DNA from: Thiotrichales bacterium
GTDB lineage: Bacteria; Pseudomonadota; Gammaproteobacteria; Francisellales; CACEW01
Direction: 5' to 3'
Assembly: GCA_947478525.1 (NCBI GenBank)
Contig: CANJVU010000001.1
Coordinates: forward strand, 62,001 to 126,000
DNA: 64,000 nt
Both the position numbers and the translations under genes were made by a program. This document shows positions 17,477-25,872 of this stretch, in pieces (position 1 is the first letter of the stretch; every line of letters begins with the position of its first letter). Below the pieces are notes generated by a model. That model worked only from the letters and a program-made list of their open reading frames with translations, was not told where the DNA came from and did not search any database.

Positions 17477-19669
17477 CTAACCAATAAGACCCAGACCTTT
17501 CGATTCATTTTGCTGACCCAAATAGGGATTGCCCTGACCATCCAGGCGTGTATGGGTTTCTGCCCGATCTACCTCTTGGTTTTGGTCCAGGTTGTCCTGT
17601 GGTGTTTTCTCAACTGCACAAGCCTCTAGCGTCTTTTCTAACGCTTGAGCAGATGGTTCCTCAACATCATCTGTTGCTATAGGTGCCACTACTGCTTCTG
17701 TTTTTGCAGCTTCTGCCGGTTTAGATTCTTTAGTGTCTGCCGTCGTTGGGGTTACAGCGCTGTCTTTGCCAACAATTTTTTTGGCTTTGGCAACATCATC
17801 AACCACCTGCTGAGTGGCATTCTTCAAGGCAGCATCAATGGCATCATTGCGCTGAATGGCACGAGCTGACAAACCAACACAGTGACTTGCAGCTAAATAA
17901 GGCATCAAATGGATCTTAGTAATGGGAAGCCCTTCTGAGGGTTTGACAAAACATTCCAGATTTTTCAAATCCATGATTTCAGAATGCGTCACTACCGGTC
18001 GGGTGATCAATTGATTGATAATGGAAACACCTTGACGATCTTGATTACCGCTATAGGTACGGTTTAGCGTAGCACTTTCAATCTCTTCATCTCCCAGGCT
18101 CGCAGACACAAATTTGGCGGTACTTTCTTCATTGGATTTGAAATAAAAACGATAGCTCATCAAATCGATGAGTTCTTTGGCGGCATTGATACCATAGGTT
18201 TCAACGCATTGGTTATAAGACTGCATCCCTAAAATAAAAGAAGCGCCATACTTACGACCCAAGGCCAAACCGGTCATTAAGCGGTTCATTTTGAACATTA
18301 CACCCAGTTCATCGCAGATAAAATACACTCGCCGTTCCGGATTGGGTTCTTGTGCCAACAAGGCGTCGATAGCACAGGAGAACCACAGGGTAATTAACCC
18401 CCGCATTTCTTCGCGCTTATCTTCAGGAATGGTAATAAACAGCGAGCCACTCACCGAATCATCCTGTATCCAGGCTTTAATGGAAAATGGTTTACTCACC
18501 ACTCCGTCTTGAGTGTGTAACCCCATCAAATATTTGAGCGGACGCACATAGGTGGCTAAGACGCTTCTGACTGAGATGGAGGTTTTAGCGGTTTTTTCAG
18601 AAGCAACTGTAGCGGCTTCAGTATCCCCTAAATAACGGCATAATTCGGAAAGCTCTGACAACAGCAGCAATTTTAACAGTTTCTCGATACTGCGATCTTG
18701 CTCGTCCGCCATACTGTAAGCGGCTGAAGCCAACATCATTCTTGAGGCATTAATCCAGTAGGGATCACTCACTGTCGGAGACAGCGGTATCATGTAAGCG
18801 GCAAAATTCGCAAAATCAATATCGCTGCTAAATTCACTCCACAGATCCCAGTTAACACTGCGCCGGTCAAACGGACTTAAAATAATGTCGGTTTCAGGGT
18901 TATACAGTTTGGCAATCAGGTTACAACCGACATCAATATAGACCCGCTTAGAGGGTCTTTTTTCATTGAGTTTTTGAATTTGATTGGCAAAGTGGAAAGT
19001 TAATTGGCTTTTACCGACACCAGTGGTGCCATGGATAAATACATGTTGTACTTCAAAATTAAGGGGTAATGGCAAAGTGGTCACTTTGGCAATCGAATAA
19101 TCATTACGCTTTAATACTTTCGTGCTGTTTTGCACCACCGGAATATAAAAGGGTGAGCGTTTAAAGCCTTTACATTGAAAAGCATATTGACTATTGGGTA
19201 CACGTTTGGCGCCTCGAATATACTTGTCTTCAGAAAGTTTTTTCCCCTCTTTCCTGAAGAATCCAGTTACCCAAAAGGAGACTATGCCAATCACAACAGC
19301 AGTACAAATACTTGAAATAATGATCTTGTGCAACACCGACTGAGCAATCGCTTGCACAATCGGATCATGAGCAACTTGACCATAGGTCGTCTGATAGGTA
19401 TGACCAAGATACACAAAGTTGGTTTTGCCACTGCTCATAAAAGGCAACAGGCTCGTATAAAGCTTGGCTTGGGCATACTGTCCAAAGTAATACCAACCAA
19501 TATGATCTACCCACAAGCATAAAATACCAATCTCAACCAAAAAAAATAATCCCAGCAGCACCTTAAAAATAGTGCTGCTGGCTTCCATAAACATACGCAG
19601 GTTCTGAAAATAAATCTGTGAACCGCGAATAAAGTTTTGTCCTTTTTCTTTACCATTATTTGTATTCAT
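17477..19669 (-). CDS. traD: TraD: type IV coupling protein
   Basis: Inner-membrane hexameric ATPase that links the relaxosome to the secretion channel. The start ATG at 19669 has AGGAG upstream and is preferred to the GTG at 19684. Two N-terminal membrane helices (about residues 35-60 and 105-130) enclose a periplasmic loop. Walker A is GTTGVGKS (about 212) and Walker B is RVYFICDELG (about 445). The C-terminal 110 residues are a Glu/Ala/Lys-rich, probably disordered tail, in the position where F TraD carries its relaxase-contact tail. The 730-residue length is close to F TraD (717). It lies 15 bases after the SSB-like gene and before traI, as expected for a transfer operon. Confidence 0.93.
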   Translation of the reverse strand: MNTNNGKEKGQNFIRGSQIYFQNLRMFMEASSTIFKVLLGLFFLVEIGILCLWVDHIGWYYFGQYAQAKLYTSLLPFMSSGKTNFVYLGHTYQTTYGQVAHDPIVQAIAQSVLHKIIISSICTAVVIGIVSFWVTGFFRKEGKKLSEDKYIRGAKRVPNSQYAFQCKGFKRSPFYIPVVQNSTKVLKRNDYSIAKVTTLPLPLNFEVQHVFIHGTTGVGKSQLTFHFANQIQKLNEKRPSKRVYIDVGCNLIAKLYNPETDIILSPFDRRSVNWDLWSEFSSDIDFANFAAYMIPLSPTVSDPYWINASRMMLASAAYSMADEQDRSIEKLLKLLLLSELSELCRYLGDTEAATVASEKTAKTSISVRSVLATYVRPLKYLMGLHTQDGVVSKPFSIKAWIQDDSVSGSLFITIPEDKREEMRGLITLWFSCAIDALLAQEPNPERRVYFICDELGVMFKMNRLMTGLALGRKYGASFILGMQSYNQCVETYGINAAKELIDLMSYRFYFKSNEESTAKFVSASLGDEEIESATLNRTYSGNQDRQGVSIINQLITRPVVTHSEIMDLKNLECFVKPSEGLPITKIHLMPYLAASHCVGLSARAIQRNDAIDAALKNATQQVVDDVAKAKKIVGKDSAVTPTTADTKESKPAEAAKTEAVVAPIATDDVEEPSAQALEKTLEACAVEKTPQDNLDQNQEVDRAETHTRLDGQGNPYLGQQNESKGLGLIG

Positions 19670-19684
19670 GGCATCGCTCCTCAC

Positions 19685-20104
19685 TTAAATTAAATGGTTA
19701 TAGTCATCAGGAATGCGTGACACATCCTCGATTGCATCGGCCTGACCTTTGGAGTGATCCGCCGATGACTCAACCGTGGCACTCGCGTCCCATTCCTCGT
19801 CTTCCTCTTCGTCATGCTTGCGATGGTTAATTTTCGCAACCACATCGGCGATTAGGCTCACACCTGGTTTTAAGCGGCGGTTTTTCAACCGCCCACTTAT
19901 TGAGATGTGATTACCCGCTTTCAACGATTTAATGAAATCGAGGTTGCGCGAGGTGGTGAAAGACAGCCAGTCAGTGGGAACATCGACCATGCCGCTATTC
20001 ACTGCTACACACAAAATGGCGAACTCCTTGCCATTGTTGTTGGTTTTAATAACTGGATCGGCTCCAAGAAAGCCGTTACCGTAAAAGTGCAAAAAATTTC
20101 TCAT
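19685..20104 (-). CDS. Single-stranded-DNA-binding-like OB-fold protein
   Basis: Residues 1-95 have the outline of an SSB OB fold: an N-terminal strand with FYGNGFLGADPVIK, a central strand GKEFAILCVAVNSG and KAGNHISISGRLKNR, the usual SSB 'GxxhxVxGrLk' element. The acidic tail (HDEEEDEEWDA) resembles the disordered SSB tail but lacks the classical DDDIPF end. At 139 residues it is shorter than chromosomal SSB. Plasmid-borne SSBs protect transferred single strands; the place directly before traD and traI supports this. Its start overlaps the preceding gene by four bases. Confidence 0.65.
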   Translation of the reverse strand: MRNFLHFYGNGFLGADPVIKTNNNGKEFAILCVAVNSGMVDVPTDWLSFTTSRNLDFIKSLKAGNHISISGRLKNRRLKPGVSLIADVVAKINHRKHDEEEDEEWDASATVESSADHSKGQADAIEDVSRIPDDYNHLI

Positions 20105-20703
20105 AAAATACTCCTCATATAAGCGGCCACCCCTTGGCTTGGTTCATTGCTTTGAGTGTCGACCGACGTGTTGATAAACGAGATCTTATTCAGATCGATT
20201 TTGTTGATTTGATCGCGGGTTAATCCTGAGCAGTCCGGCACATCGGGTGTGCCAAAGCTGATACCCAACTGATTCAACCTGCCATTCACCTGAAAGGCAT
20301 AGCTGGTCTTATCACTAAAAACGCAGTACACCGATATAGGTTGCAGGCAGCTGCCATCCGCCCCTTTGATACAGGTATCGCCGACGTGATAAGCAACCCC
20401 CTCTGCTTTTTCTTGTGCTAAGGTTCGCTCAGCAGGACTGCAGGCTTTTAAGTCTGGATCACTCCACAGCCCACTCCACCCGCTATCCGCACAGCAATCA
20501 GGACTACTGCCCGTAGCACGATTACAGTGCGCTGGCGCACCCGCAAAGAACGGATCATTGCCGGTCATATTGGCCACTTTGACGGTGGTTTTGGTGGTGG
20601 TGATGTACGCGGTAGGAACTTTGGGGTTTGACGCACACCCGGCTAGGCCACCAATTAGGACGGCACTGCCAATGATTACGATTAACTTTTTTGCATGTTT
20701 CAT
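20101..20703 (-). CDS. Lipoprotein related to the C-terminal domain of TraN
   Basis: The signal peptide ends in a lipobox LAGC (C23), so this is a probable outer-membrane lipoprotein. The rest closely follows the C-terminus of the TraN encoded at 28605-30482: both share CCA-[DN]-SGW, a KA/EKGVA segment, a GDTC or GEYC cysteine, YC-x-F-[ST]-D, a V-x-GR-x-x-QL-x-x-xFG run, PDCSGL and a final hydrophobic NKI/NF series. The cysteine spacing is conserved. It thus seems to be a detached, duplicated TraN domain with its own export signal. A role in mating-pair stabilisation or recipient-surface contact is inferred. It sits in the DsbA-like/SSB/traD gene string, and its many cysteines make it a likely substrate of that oxidoreductase. 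Confidence 0.75.
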   Translation of the reverse strand: MKHAKKLIVIIGSAVLIGGLAGCASNPKVPTAYITTTKTTVKVANMTGNDPFFAGAPAHCNRATGSSPDCCADSGWSGLWSDPDLKACSPAERTLAQEKAEGVAYHVGDTCIKGADGSCLQPISVYCVFSDKTSYAFQVNGRLNQLGISFGTPDVPDCSGLTRDQINKIDLNKISFINTSVDTQSNEPSQGVAAYMRSIL

Positions 20704-20731
20704 AATAGGACTCCTTCTCTTTTGTTTTTGT

Positions 20732-21667
20732 TTATTCAGATTGACCAGCTTTTTTAATCGCCTGGGTTAACTCATCCGCCGAGACAGCACCCAGTAAAAA
20801 CGAGGTTTTGGTGATATCGGGCGTTTGAGCGGTTGGCATCACCACAAAATCTGGTGTGCCGTTAATACCCAACGCCTGCGCTAATGATTTGTTTTGGTTC
20901 AACTCATCACTAACGGCTTGGCTTTGGATATAAGTTGCAGCGGTTTGCAGATTGACACCCACTTGTTTGGCCATTTGATCAACGGCTGGATTGGTTAATC
21001 TGCCCTCCATCAAATCCGACTCAAACAATGCATGGTGAAATGCTTCAAATTTCCCTTGTTGGTAAGCCGCCAAGGACATTTCCGCCGCATATTTTGAAGC
21101 GCCACCAAAGATGGGCAACTCTTTGAATACAAAGCGCACATTGGGATCTTGCTTCATCAACTGTTCAACCACGGGTGCCGCCTGGTGGCAGAAGCTGCAC
21201 TGGTAATCAAAAAATTCCACCACGGTCACAGGTGCTTTATCACCACCCACGGTTGGTGAAGTGCTATCCAAGGCTAAGGCTTTAGCGTTCTTTTGAACCG
21301 CCTGAATGGCTTGTTGATTTTGCATCTGCTCTTGCTGAGCTTTAAGTGACTGCACAGCCTCTACCAAGATTTGTGGGTTTTGAATCAGAGTTTTGGCGAC
21401 CAATACCTCAATCGCTTTTTCTTGATCCTGGTTAAACCCAGTTCTCAGTTGAGTGATTGCTTGCTGTTGCATTTCAATCACACTGGCTAAGGTCTTGTAC
21501 TGATCTGGCGTGACAACTGCTTGCGTTGGTGGTGTCCCCTTATCAACATCGACAAAAGAAGGTGCAGAGGGAATGGCAGTAGTAGCATAACCGGGTACTG
21601 CTATACATGCCGATAACCCCACAATTAGAGCCACTTTGTTCACTGTATTTTTAATATTCGTTTTCAT
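20732..21667 (-). CDS. DsbA/Com1-like periplasmic thiol oxidoreductase
   Basis: Signal peptide (about residues 1-29, ending GYATT), then a helical Gln-rich region (50-125) like the N-terminal dimerisation part of Com1/DsbA2-type proteins, and a thioredoxin-fold domain from about 145. The active site is C157-S-F-C160 in VVEFFDYQCSFC, with the cis-proline loop in GINGTPDFVV. It probably forms or isomerises disulfides in the periplasm. The neighbouring TraN-like lipoprotein and the transfer proteins TraN and TraU are rich in cysteine and are likely substrates. F plasmids use TrbB/TraF instead; here a DsbA-like enzyme is present in addition to TrbB. Confidence 0.88.
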   Translation of the reverse strand: MKTNIKNTVNKVALIVGLSACIAVPGYATTAIPSAPSFVDVDKGTPPTQAVVTPDQYKTLASVIEMQQQAITQLRTGFNQDQEKAIEVLVAKTLIQNPQILVEAVQSLKAQQEQMQNQQAIQAVQKNAKALALDSTSPTVGGDKAPVTVVEFFDYQCSFCHQAAPVVEQLMKQDPNVRFVFKELPIFGGASKYAAEMSLAAYQQGKFEAFHHALFESDLMEGRLTNPAVDQMAKQVGVNLQTAATYIQSQAVSDELNQNKSLAQALGINGTPDFVVMPTAQTPDITKTSFLLGAVSADELTQAIKKAGQSE

Positions 21668-21709
21668 AGTTATTTTCCTTATGGTTGATTGAACTTGGTT
21701 TTTTATGGT

Positions 21710-22312
21710 TTAAAACATGAACTGAACACCGGTTTTGTACTGAATGTTTTGCAGTACACTTCCAGCATTCGTGACAATCCCTTGTGACGCCGAGGTGTTT
21801 TGATTCACCCAAGTGGCATTCACAAAGAGATTGAGATAGGCAAGATTGGATACGGGCATTAGATAGCCCAATCCCACCGAGCCAACAGGTTGCCAACTGT
21901 TGCTATGAATGACAGTACCCAGCAGTTGGTATTGATTCATTGCATAGCCATACCCACCCTTCAGCATCAGATTGACCGACGGGGTTAAGTAGAAATCGAC
22001 CACCATCATCGGTGCGATTAAGTTGGATTGGACTTGAACGCCATTGCCTTGGTTGACTTTGCCGTTATTAAGGTAATTACCCTCAAATCCAGCGGTAAAG
22101 TTATCGGCAATGACCCATTGGTATCCTAAGCCCCCGCTCCAAGCGAGTGAGGAATGGCCATCTAAACGTGCCAAACCCACATCTCCCTGCACTGTGGCAA
22201 AAGAGTCGGTGTTTAAGTAGGTGTCATCATCAGCAAAAGCTGTGCCACCTCCTAACACCAGGCCGCTTAAGACCGTAATGATCATTAATTTTTTAAGATT
22301 GCTATTTTTCAT
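21710..22312 (-). CDS. Outer-membrane beta-barrel protein
   Basis: A 200-residue protein with a clear signal peptide (cleavage after GTAFA, about residue 27). It then consists of alternating amphipathic strands typical of an 8-stranded barrel (for example LAWSGGLGYQWVIADNFTAG and VNLMLKGGYGYAMNQYQ), ending in Phe, the C-terminal signature read by the BAM complex. It resembles OmpA/OmpW-size porin-like proteins but no specific family is visible. AAGGAG precedes the start, and a promoter candidate lies at 22335-22363, so it may be the first gene of a transcript running through the DsbA-like gene to traI. It could be a surface-exclusion or recipient-contact factor; that is speculation from context. 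Confidence 0.75.
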   Translation of the reverse strand: MKNSNLKKLMIITVLSGLVLGGGTAFADDDTYLNTDSFATVQGDVGLARLDGHSSLAWSGGLGYQWVIADNFTAGFEGNYLNNGKVNQGNGVQVQSNLIAPMMVVDFYLTPSVNLMLKGGYGYAMNQYQLLGTVIHSNSWQPVGSVGLGYLMPVSNLAYLNLFVNATWVNQNTSASQGIVTNAGSVLQNIQYKTGVQFMF

Positions 22313-22334
22313 AGGACGCTCCTTGTTGTGGTTG

Positions 22335-22363
22335 ATTATTTTTTGACCCTAAATGTCCTGCAA
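22335..22363 (-). promoter_or_regulatory. Candidate promoter for the barrel-dsbA-traD-traI string
   Basis: Minus-strand TTGCAG (22358-22363) and AATAAT (22335-22340) with a 17-base spacer, 23 bases before the start of the barrel gene. It is divergent from the plus-strand promoter at 22367-22395. Confidence 0.4.
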
Positions 22364-22366
22364 CAC

Positions 22367-22395
22367 TTGACTGGACTCGGTTTTGATGGTAAAAA
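22367..22395 (+). promoter_or_regulatory. Candidate promoter for the 22440-22997 gene
   Basis: TTGACT (22367-22372) and TAAAAA (22390-22395) with a 17-base spacer, 44 bases before the proposed start codon. Confidence 0.4.
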
Positions 22396-22439
22396 ATGAG
22401 TAATGAAATCATGCTTTGATGAAAGCCTTGGAGACTCAA

Positions 22440-22997
22440 ATGACCATGCAAGAAACGGTTGCTATAAAGCGAAGAAGTCTGACTGGAAACATCCTGATTG
22501 GATCGGTGATCGGCATCGTTGTTATCATGGGATTTACAAGCCTTAGAATCTGGCTTCCGATTGCCGTAGTGCTTGGTTTGTTTCTGATACTGGTGATTGC
22601 AGTTCTGACCGGCAAATTTCCTCGTCTCAAAATCCAAAGAACCCACAAAAAGTTTTATAATCCATTTGCGCCAATGGAGCAGCAATATGCGCATCAACAT
22701 CGGAATTCTTCTACGGGATCTACGGCGGGTGATACCCAAAGATTTTTTACACCCAGTGCAGCTAGCAACCCTTCCTACATGGCTACTTCCACTTCCCATA
22801 GACATGCCAGCAGAACCAATGACATCCTCACCTCTCCCTCCATGTCCACTGTCCCTGGTAATATTTACCATTCCCACAGGGCGACACACAGACATGCTGG
22901 AGGCAGCCATCACACCATCAACAACTCGCCCTCGATGTCTTATATACCGACTAATATTTATAATCCTCAAAGTCATACCACGAAATCTCATCGCTAA
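22440..22997 (+). CDS. Two-helix membrane protein with Ser/His-rich repeat tail
   Basis: The start MTMQETVA (22440) has GGAG six bases upstream. Residues about 12-55 contain two hydrophobic helices separated by only a few residues (ILIGSVIGIVVIMGF and LPIAVVLGLFLILVIAVL), then a basic stop-transfer region. The 115-residue tail is rich in Ser, His, Asn and Thr and has an internal repeat: TSPSMSTVPGNIYHSHRATH and NSPSMSYIPTNIYNPQSHTT. No family recognised. It is one of only two plus-strand genes inside the transfer region; it converges on traG and overlaps its end by four bases. The opposite-strand frame over the same bases is Arg/Ser-rich without helices, so I prefer this one. Confidence 0.6.
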   Translation: MTMQETVAIKRRSLTGNILIGSVIGIVVIMGFTSLRIWLPIAVVLGLFLILVIAVLTGKFPRLKIQRTHKKFYNPFAPMEQQYAHQHRNSSTGSTAGDTQRFFTPSAASNPSYMATSTSHRHASRTNDILTSPSMSTVPGNIYHSHRATHRHAGGSHHTINNSPSMSYIPTNIYNPQSHTTKSHR

Positions 22998-25870
22998 TTC
23001 CCCCCACTTAAGTTTTTATAGTTTTGGTTATTGACAAAATTATTCATTTGACCGGCCTGACTATCGCTTATCAGTCCCGTTAAATTAGCCATCTTGATAT
23101 CGGCCGAAGCCACTTGATCACCCAGCGTATGAAGCGCCCCTTTTTGAGCGTTATCAGCCATTTTGCTTTGATCGGTATTCACAACACTTTGGATTGCTTG
23201 ATTGTTCTGGGTTAATGTTTGACTGCTGACTTGCATATCTGTTGCAGCATTAGCAATTTTGCCTTCAGCCGTATTCATCACTGAGGAATAACTCGGTACG
23301 CTATTGTTAGGCTGATACTGCCCTGATATAGAGGTGTTATTCGATCCAAATGCATTGTTCACCGCCTCAGTCCCTGATTGACTTAATGCCGATGACTGAG
23401 CAGCAAAAGCTCCTTGGATATTAGCCGCCCCACCGCCAATGCCACTACTGGCTGAGGTATACGCCCCAAAATTCGGCAATACCTGGCCTTCAATCACAGA
23501 TTGAGCGAAATTATCCCGGATAACTCTCTGATTTTCAGTCGGGTTTGGATTGGTAACCGCGTCTAAAATCAATGGATCTCTGGAACTTCTGGCGGAATCC
23601 AATACGAGGTTATTAATACTTTCATCATTGATACTAAAACCAGCGCTTTTGGTGCTGTCATAAGCACTCTGCATAGATTGAGCATCTTGCAAACTGACCG
23701 ACTCTTGTTGATGTAACTGCTGTATCCGGTTCCAATTGTTCTGAATATCATTGACCAGTTGTTGCGATTGGGTATTGGTCAACTCACCATGTGTATTGGT
23801 GGCCGCCTGTGACAAACTGGAAATATCGTTGCCAATGGAATTACGGACATCCGTACTATTCTGTTGTTGGTTGGAAAGCGAAGAAGAAGCACGATCATTG
23901 GTAAAGGCGTCAGCACCCATATGTGCAGAAATGCCACCTTTAACTTCTGCAATTCCCAAATTCAATCCAGCAGAAGCTCCTCCATTGACACCAACTCCTG
24001 CCGAGGTATGGAACGTTGAATCTTGCTCATGACTGGTATTGTAGTTTTGGCTGTAGGATTTAAGGTTATCAACCAAGGAGTTAAGCGTGTTACCCATATG
24101 AGATTGATCGCCATAAGAAGCTCCCGTTCCAACCGTTTCACCGTTGGATTCCATCCGTTGTAATTGCTCAGCCTTGACCATGGTGTCCGTCAACAATGCC
24201 GACTGCTCAGCCTGTAACGAATGACTGGTGCTCATGTCTTTGCTATAACGGTTTTGAATCGCACTCTGTACCATTTGTGAGGTGCTCATGCTAGCTGGCA
24301 GATGGCTTAATGCGGGAGACGCATCATAAGCATCGGTACCATCGGGCATTTGCGAAGCAATCGCACCCGTTGGTGTTTGGATCGAGGTTTTGCCATAGGC
24401 AGTATAAGCATTGGTATCAAACTTATTGCCGCTAGTGCTGTTAAAGCTATGGGTATCCATTGAAGTATTACCCATGGAAATATTACCAGCAGCCGCCTCT
24501 GCTGCTGCCGTCGATGAAAAAGCATGAGCTGCCCCGCCCATCGATTGCACCATACTTGCCATACCGGCATAGCCTTTACCCATCAACCACAAGATCAACA
24601 TGGGCGATACCGCCATAAAATAGCCGCAAGCCGCTTCAGTACGATATGCTGTTTGCGTCAGTGAACTGATATTGGAGATGGTCATTCCGGTATAGCTCGA
24701 AAAATCGTTCTCAATGACCATATTGATGATGTAATTGAGAATATCGAAGCTCAGTGGCCAAGTGGCGAGGAACAGCATCCCAAACACATAGTTTTTAAGA
24801 ATGGGAAAGGTGAAGTTATGAAACGTCGCCAAGATTACTACCAGCGGGAATAGCCCAATCCAAAACATGAACAGCACGGTTTGCATGAGCGGCAAATACT
24901 GCGCCATCAGTTGACCACCCGAAATTAAGCTTTCTGTCATCCTTGAATCTGACGAAGCCGTAGCGTAATTGATCTGTGCCGCCATCGCATCAGTGCTGGA
25001 GGATAATGACAATCCCCCATTGATAATGGCATTGACCATGATATTTTGTTGCATCAGTTGTGCTGAGCTTTGCGCAAGGTTAGTGAAGTAATAGTTGTAA
25101 GCCGATGCCACATCATCAGTGAAATTAGCCTGCTGTTGCTGATTTCCCGGAAACATCGCCGCTGCCTGGGCGGCCATCGTACTGGTAGTTTGACCATTCA
25201 ACATACCCTTTAAGATCGGCCAGGCTTGCTGGCAGGTACTGAAACTGCCATTGATATACAGTCCAAAGAGTGGCGATAAATTTTGTTGATCAAAAAAAGT
25301 TTGCAGATCAGTGCTGTTACTTAAGTCGGAGAATTGATACTTACCGCGATCCACATCGGGGATAATGCAATTGGCAATAAACTGATTAAAAAATCCCTGG
25401 GTTTGTGAATTATAAATCTGGCTTTGGGTGCTCACTCCTACCAACTTTGAACCAAAAAGCATGCCGGTTTGTGAGTAATCCAATTCATTGGGCGTGTGAT
25501 AAACACTTTCGATATCTTGCGTCAGACCATAGAGAAGCCCCGTGGTAAACATCGCAGGCAATGCAATACCAATGGGGACGTTATCCACCACATAAGTACC
25601 CATGGGATCCGTCGCATCAATAATTTGCACTGGCTCTGAGGCTGGTTTCACCAATATGCAGCTCACAATCATATAAACTGCCAGCCACTTCACAAACGTT
25701 TTAACATCATGACCCGCGGTGATGTAATGCCAGACCGCAGCTACGAATGAAAATGTCAGCGCAATGCCTAACGCAACATTCAAATCTCCACTGCCAAAAA
25801 AGGCAGATACCGCATTGAGCAATTGCATTGCTTCAGCGCCATTGGAATAAACATAAATGGTCATTGCCAT
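22994..25870 (-). CDS. traG: TraG: mating-pair formation and stabilisation protein
   Basis: F-type TraG has an N-terminal inner-membrane part needed for pilus assembly and a long periplasmic C-terminus for mating-pair stabilisation and entry exclusion. The 958 residues match F TraG (938). The N-terminus has the expected IYVYSNGAEAMQLLNAVSAF start and membrane segments near residues 35-75, 85-115, 325-360 and 365-390. Residues from about 470 on are hydrophilic, Ser/Asn/Gln-rich and coiled-coil-like, without hydrophobic stretches. It follows traH by two bases and ends in an overlap with the convergent plus-strand gene. Confidence 0.9.
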   Translation of the reverse strand: MAMTIYVYSNGAEAMQLLNAVSAFFGSGDLNVALGIALTFSFVAAVWHYITAGHDVKTFVKWLAVYMIVSCILVKPASEPVQIIDATDPMGTYVVDNVPIGIALPAMFTTGLLYGLTQDIESVYHTPNELDYSQTGMLFGSKLVGVSTQSQIYNSQTQGFFNQFIANCIIPDVDRGKYQFSDLSNSTDLQTFFDQQNLSPLFGLYINGSFSTCQQAWPILKGMLNGQTTSTMAAQAAAMFPGNQQQQANFTDDVASAYNYYFTNLAQSSAQLMQQNIMVNAIINGGLSLSSSTDAMAAQINYATASSDSRMTESLISGGQLMAQYLPLMQTVLFMFWIGLFPLVVILATFHNFTFPILKNYVFGMLFLATWPLSFDILNYIINMVIENDFSSYTGMTISNISSLTQTAYRTEAACGYFMAVSPMLILWLMGKGYAGMASMVQSMGGAAHAFSSTAAAEAAAGNISMGNTSMDTHSFNSTSGNKFDTNAYTAYGKTSIQTPTGAIASQMPDGTDAYDASPALSHLPASMSTSQMVQSAIQNRYSKDMSTSHSLQAEQSALLTDTMVKAEQLQRMESNGETVGTGASYGDQSHMGNTLNSLVDNLKSYSQNYNTSHEQDSTFHTSAGVGVNGGASAGLNLGIAEVKGGISAHMGADAFTNDRASSSLSNQQQNSTDVRNSIGNDISSLSQAATNTHGELTNTQSQQLVNDIQNNWNRIQQLHQQESVSLQDAQSMQSAYDSTKSAGFSINDESINNLVLDSARSSRDPLILDAVTNPNPTENQRVIRDNFAQSVIEGQVLPNFGAYTSASSGIGGGAANIQGAFAAQSSALSQSGTEAVNNAFGSNNTSISGQYQPNNSVPSYSSVMNTAEGKIANAATDMQVSSQTLTQNNQAIQSVVNTDQSKMADNAQKGALHTLGDQVASADIKMANLTGLISDSQAGQMNNFVNNQNYKNLSGGN

Positions 25871-25872
25871 AG

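Noticed and set aside
22302-22991. Long minus-strand frame opposite the 22440-22997 gene
   Set aside because: Arg/Ser/Met-rich with no hydrophobic or domain pattern; the plus-strand frame has clean membrane helices and repeats, and a ribosome site.
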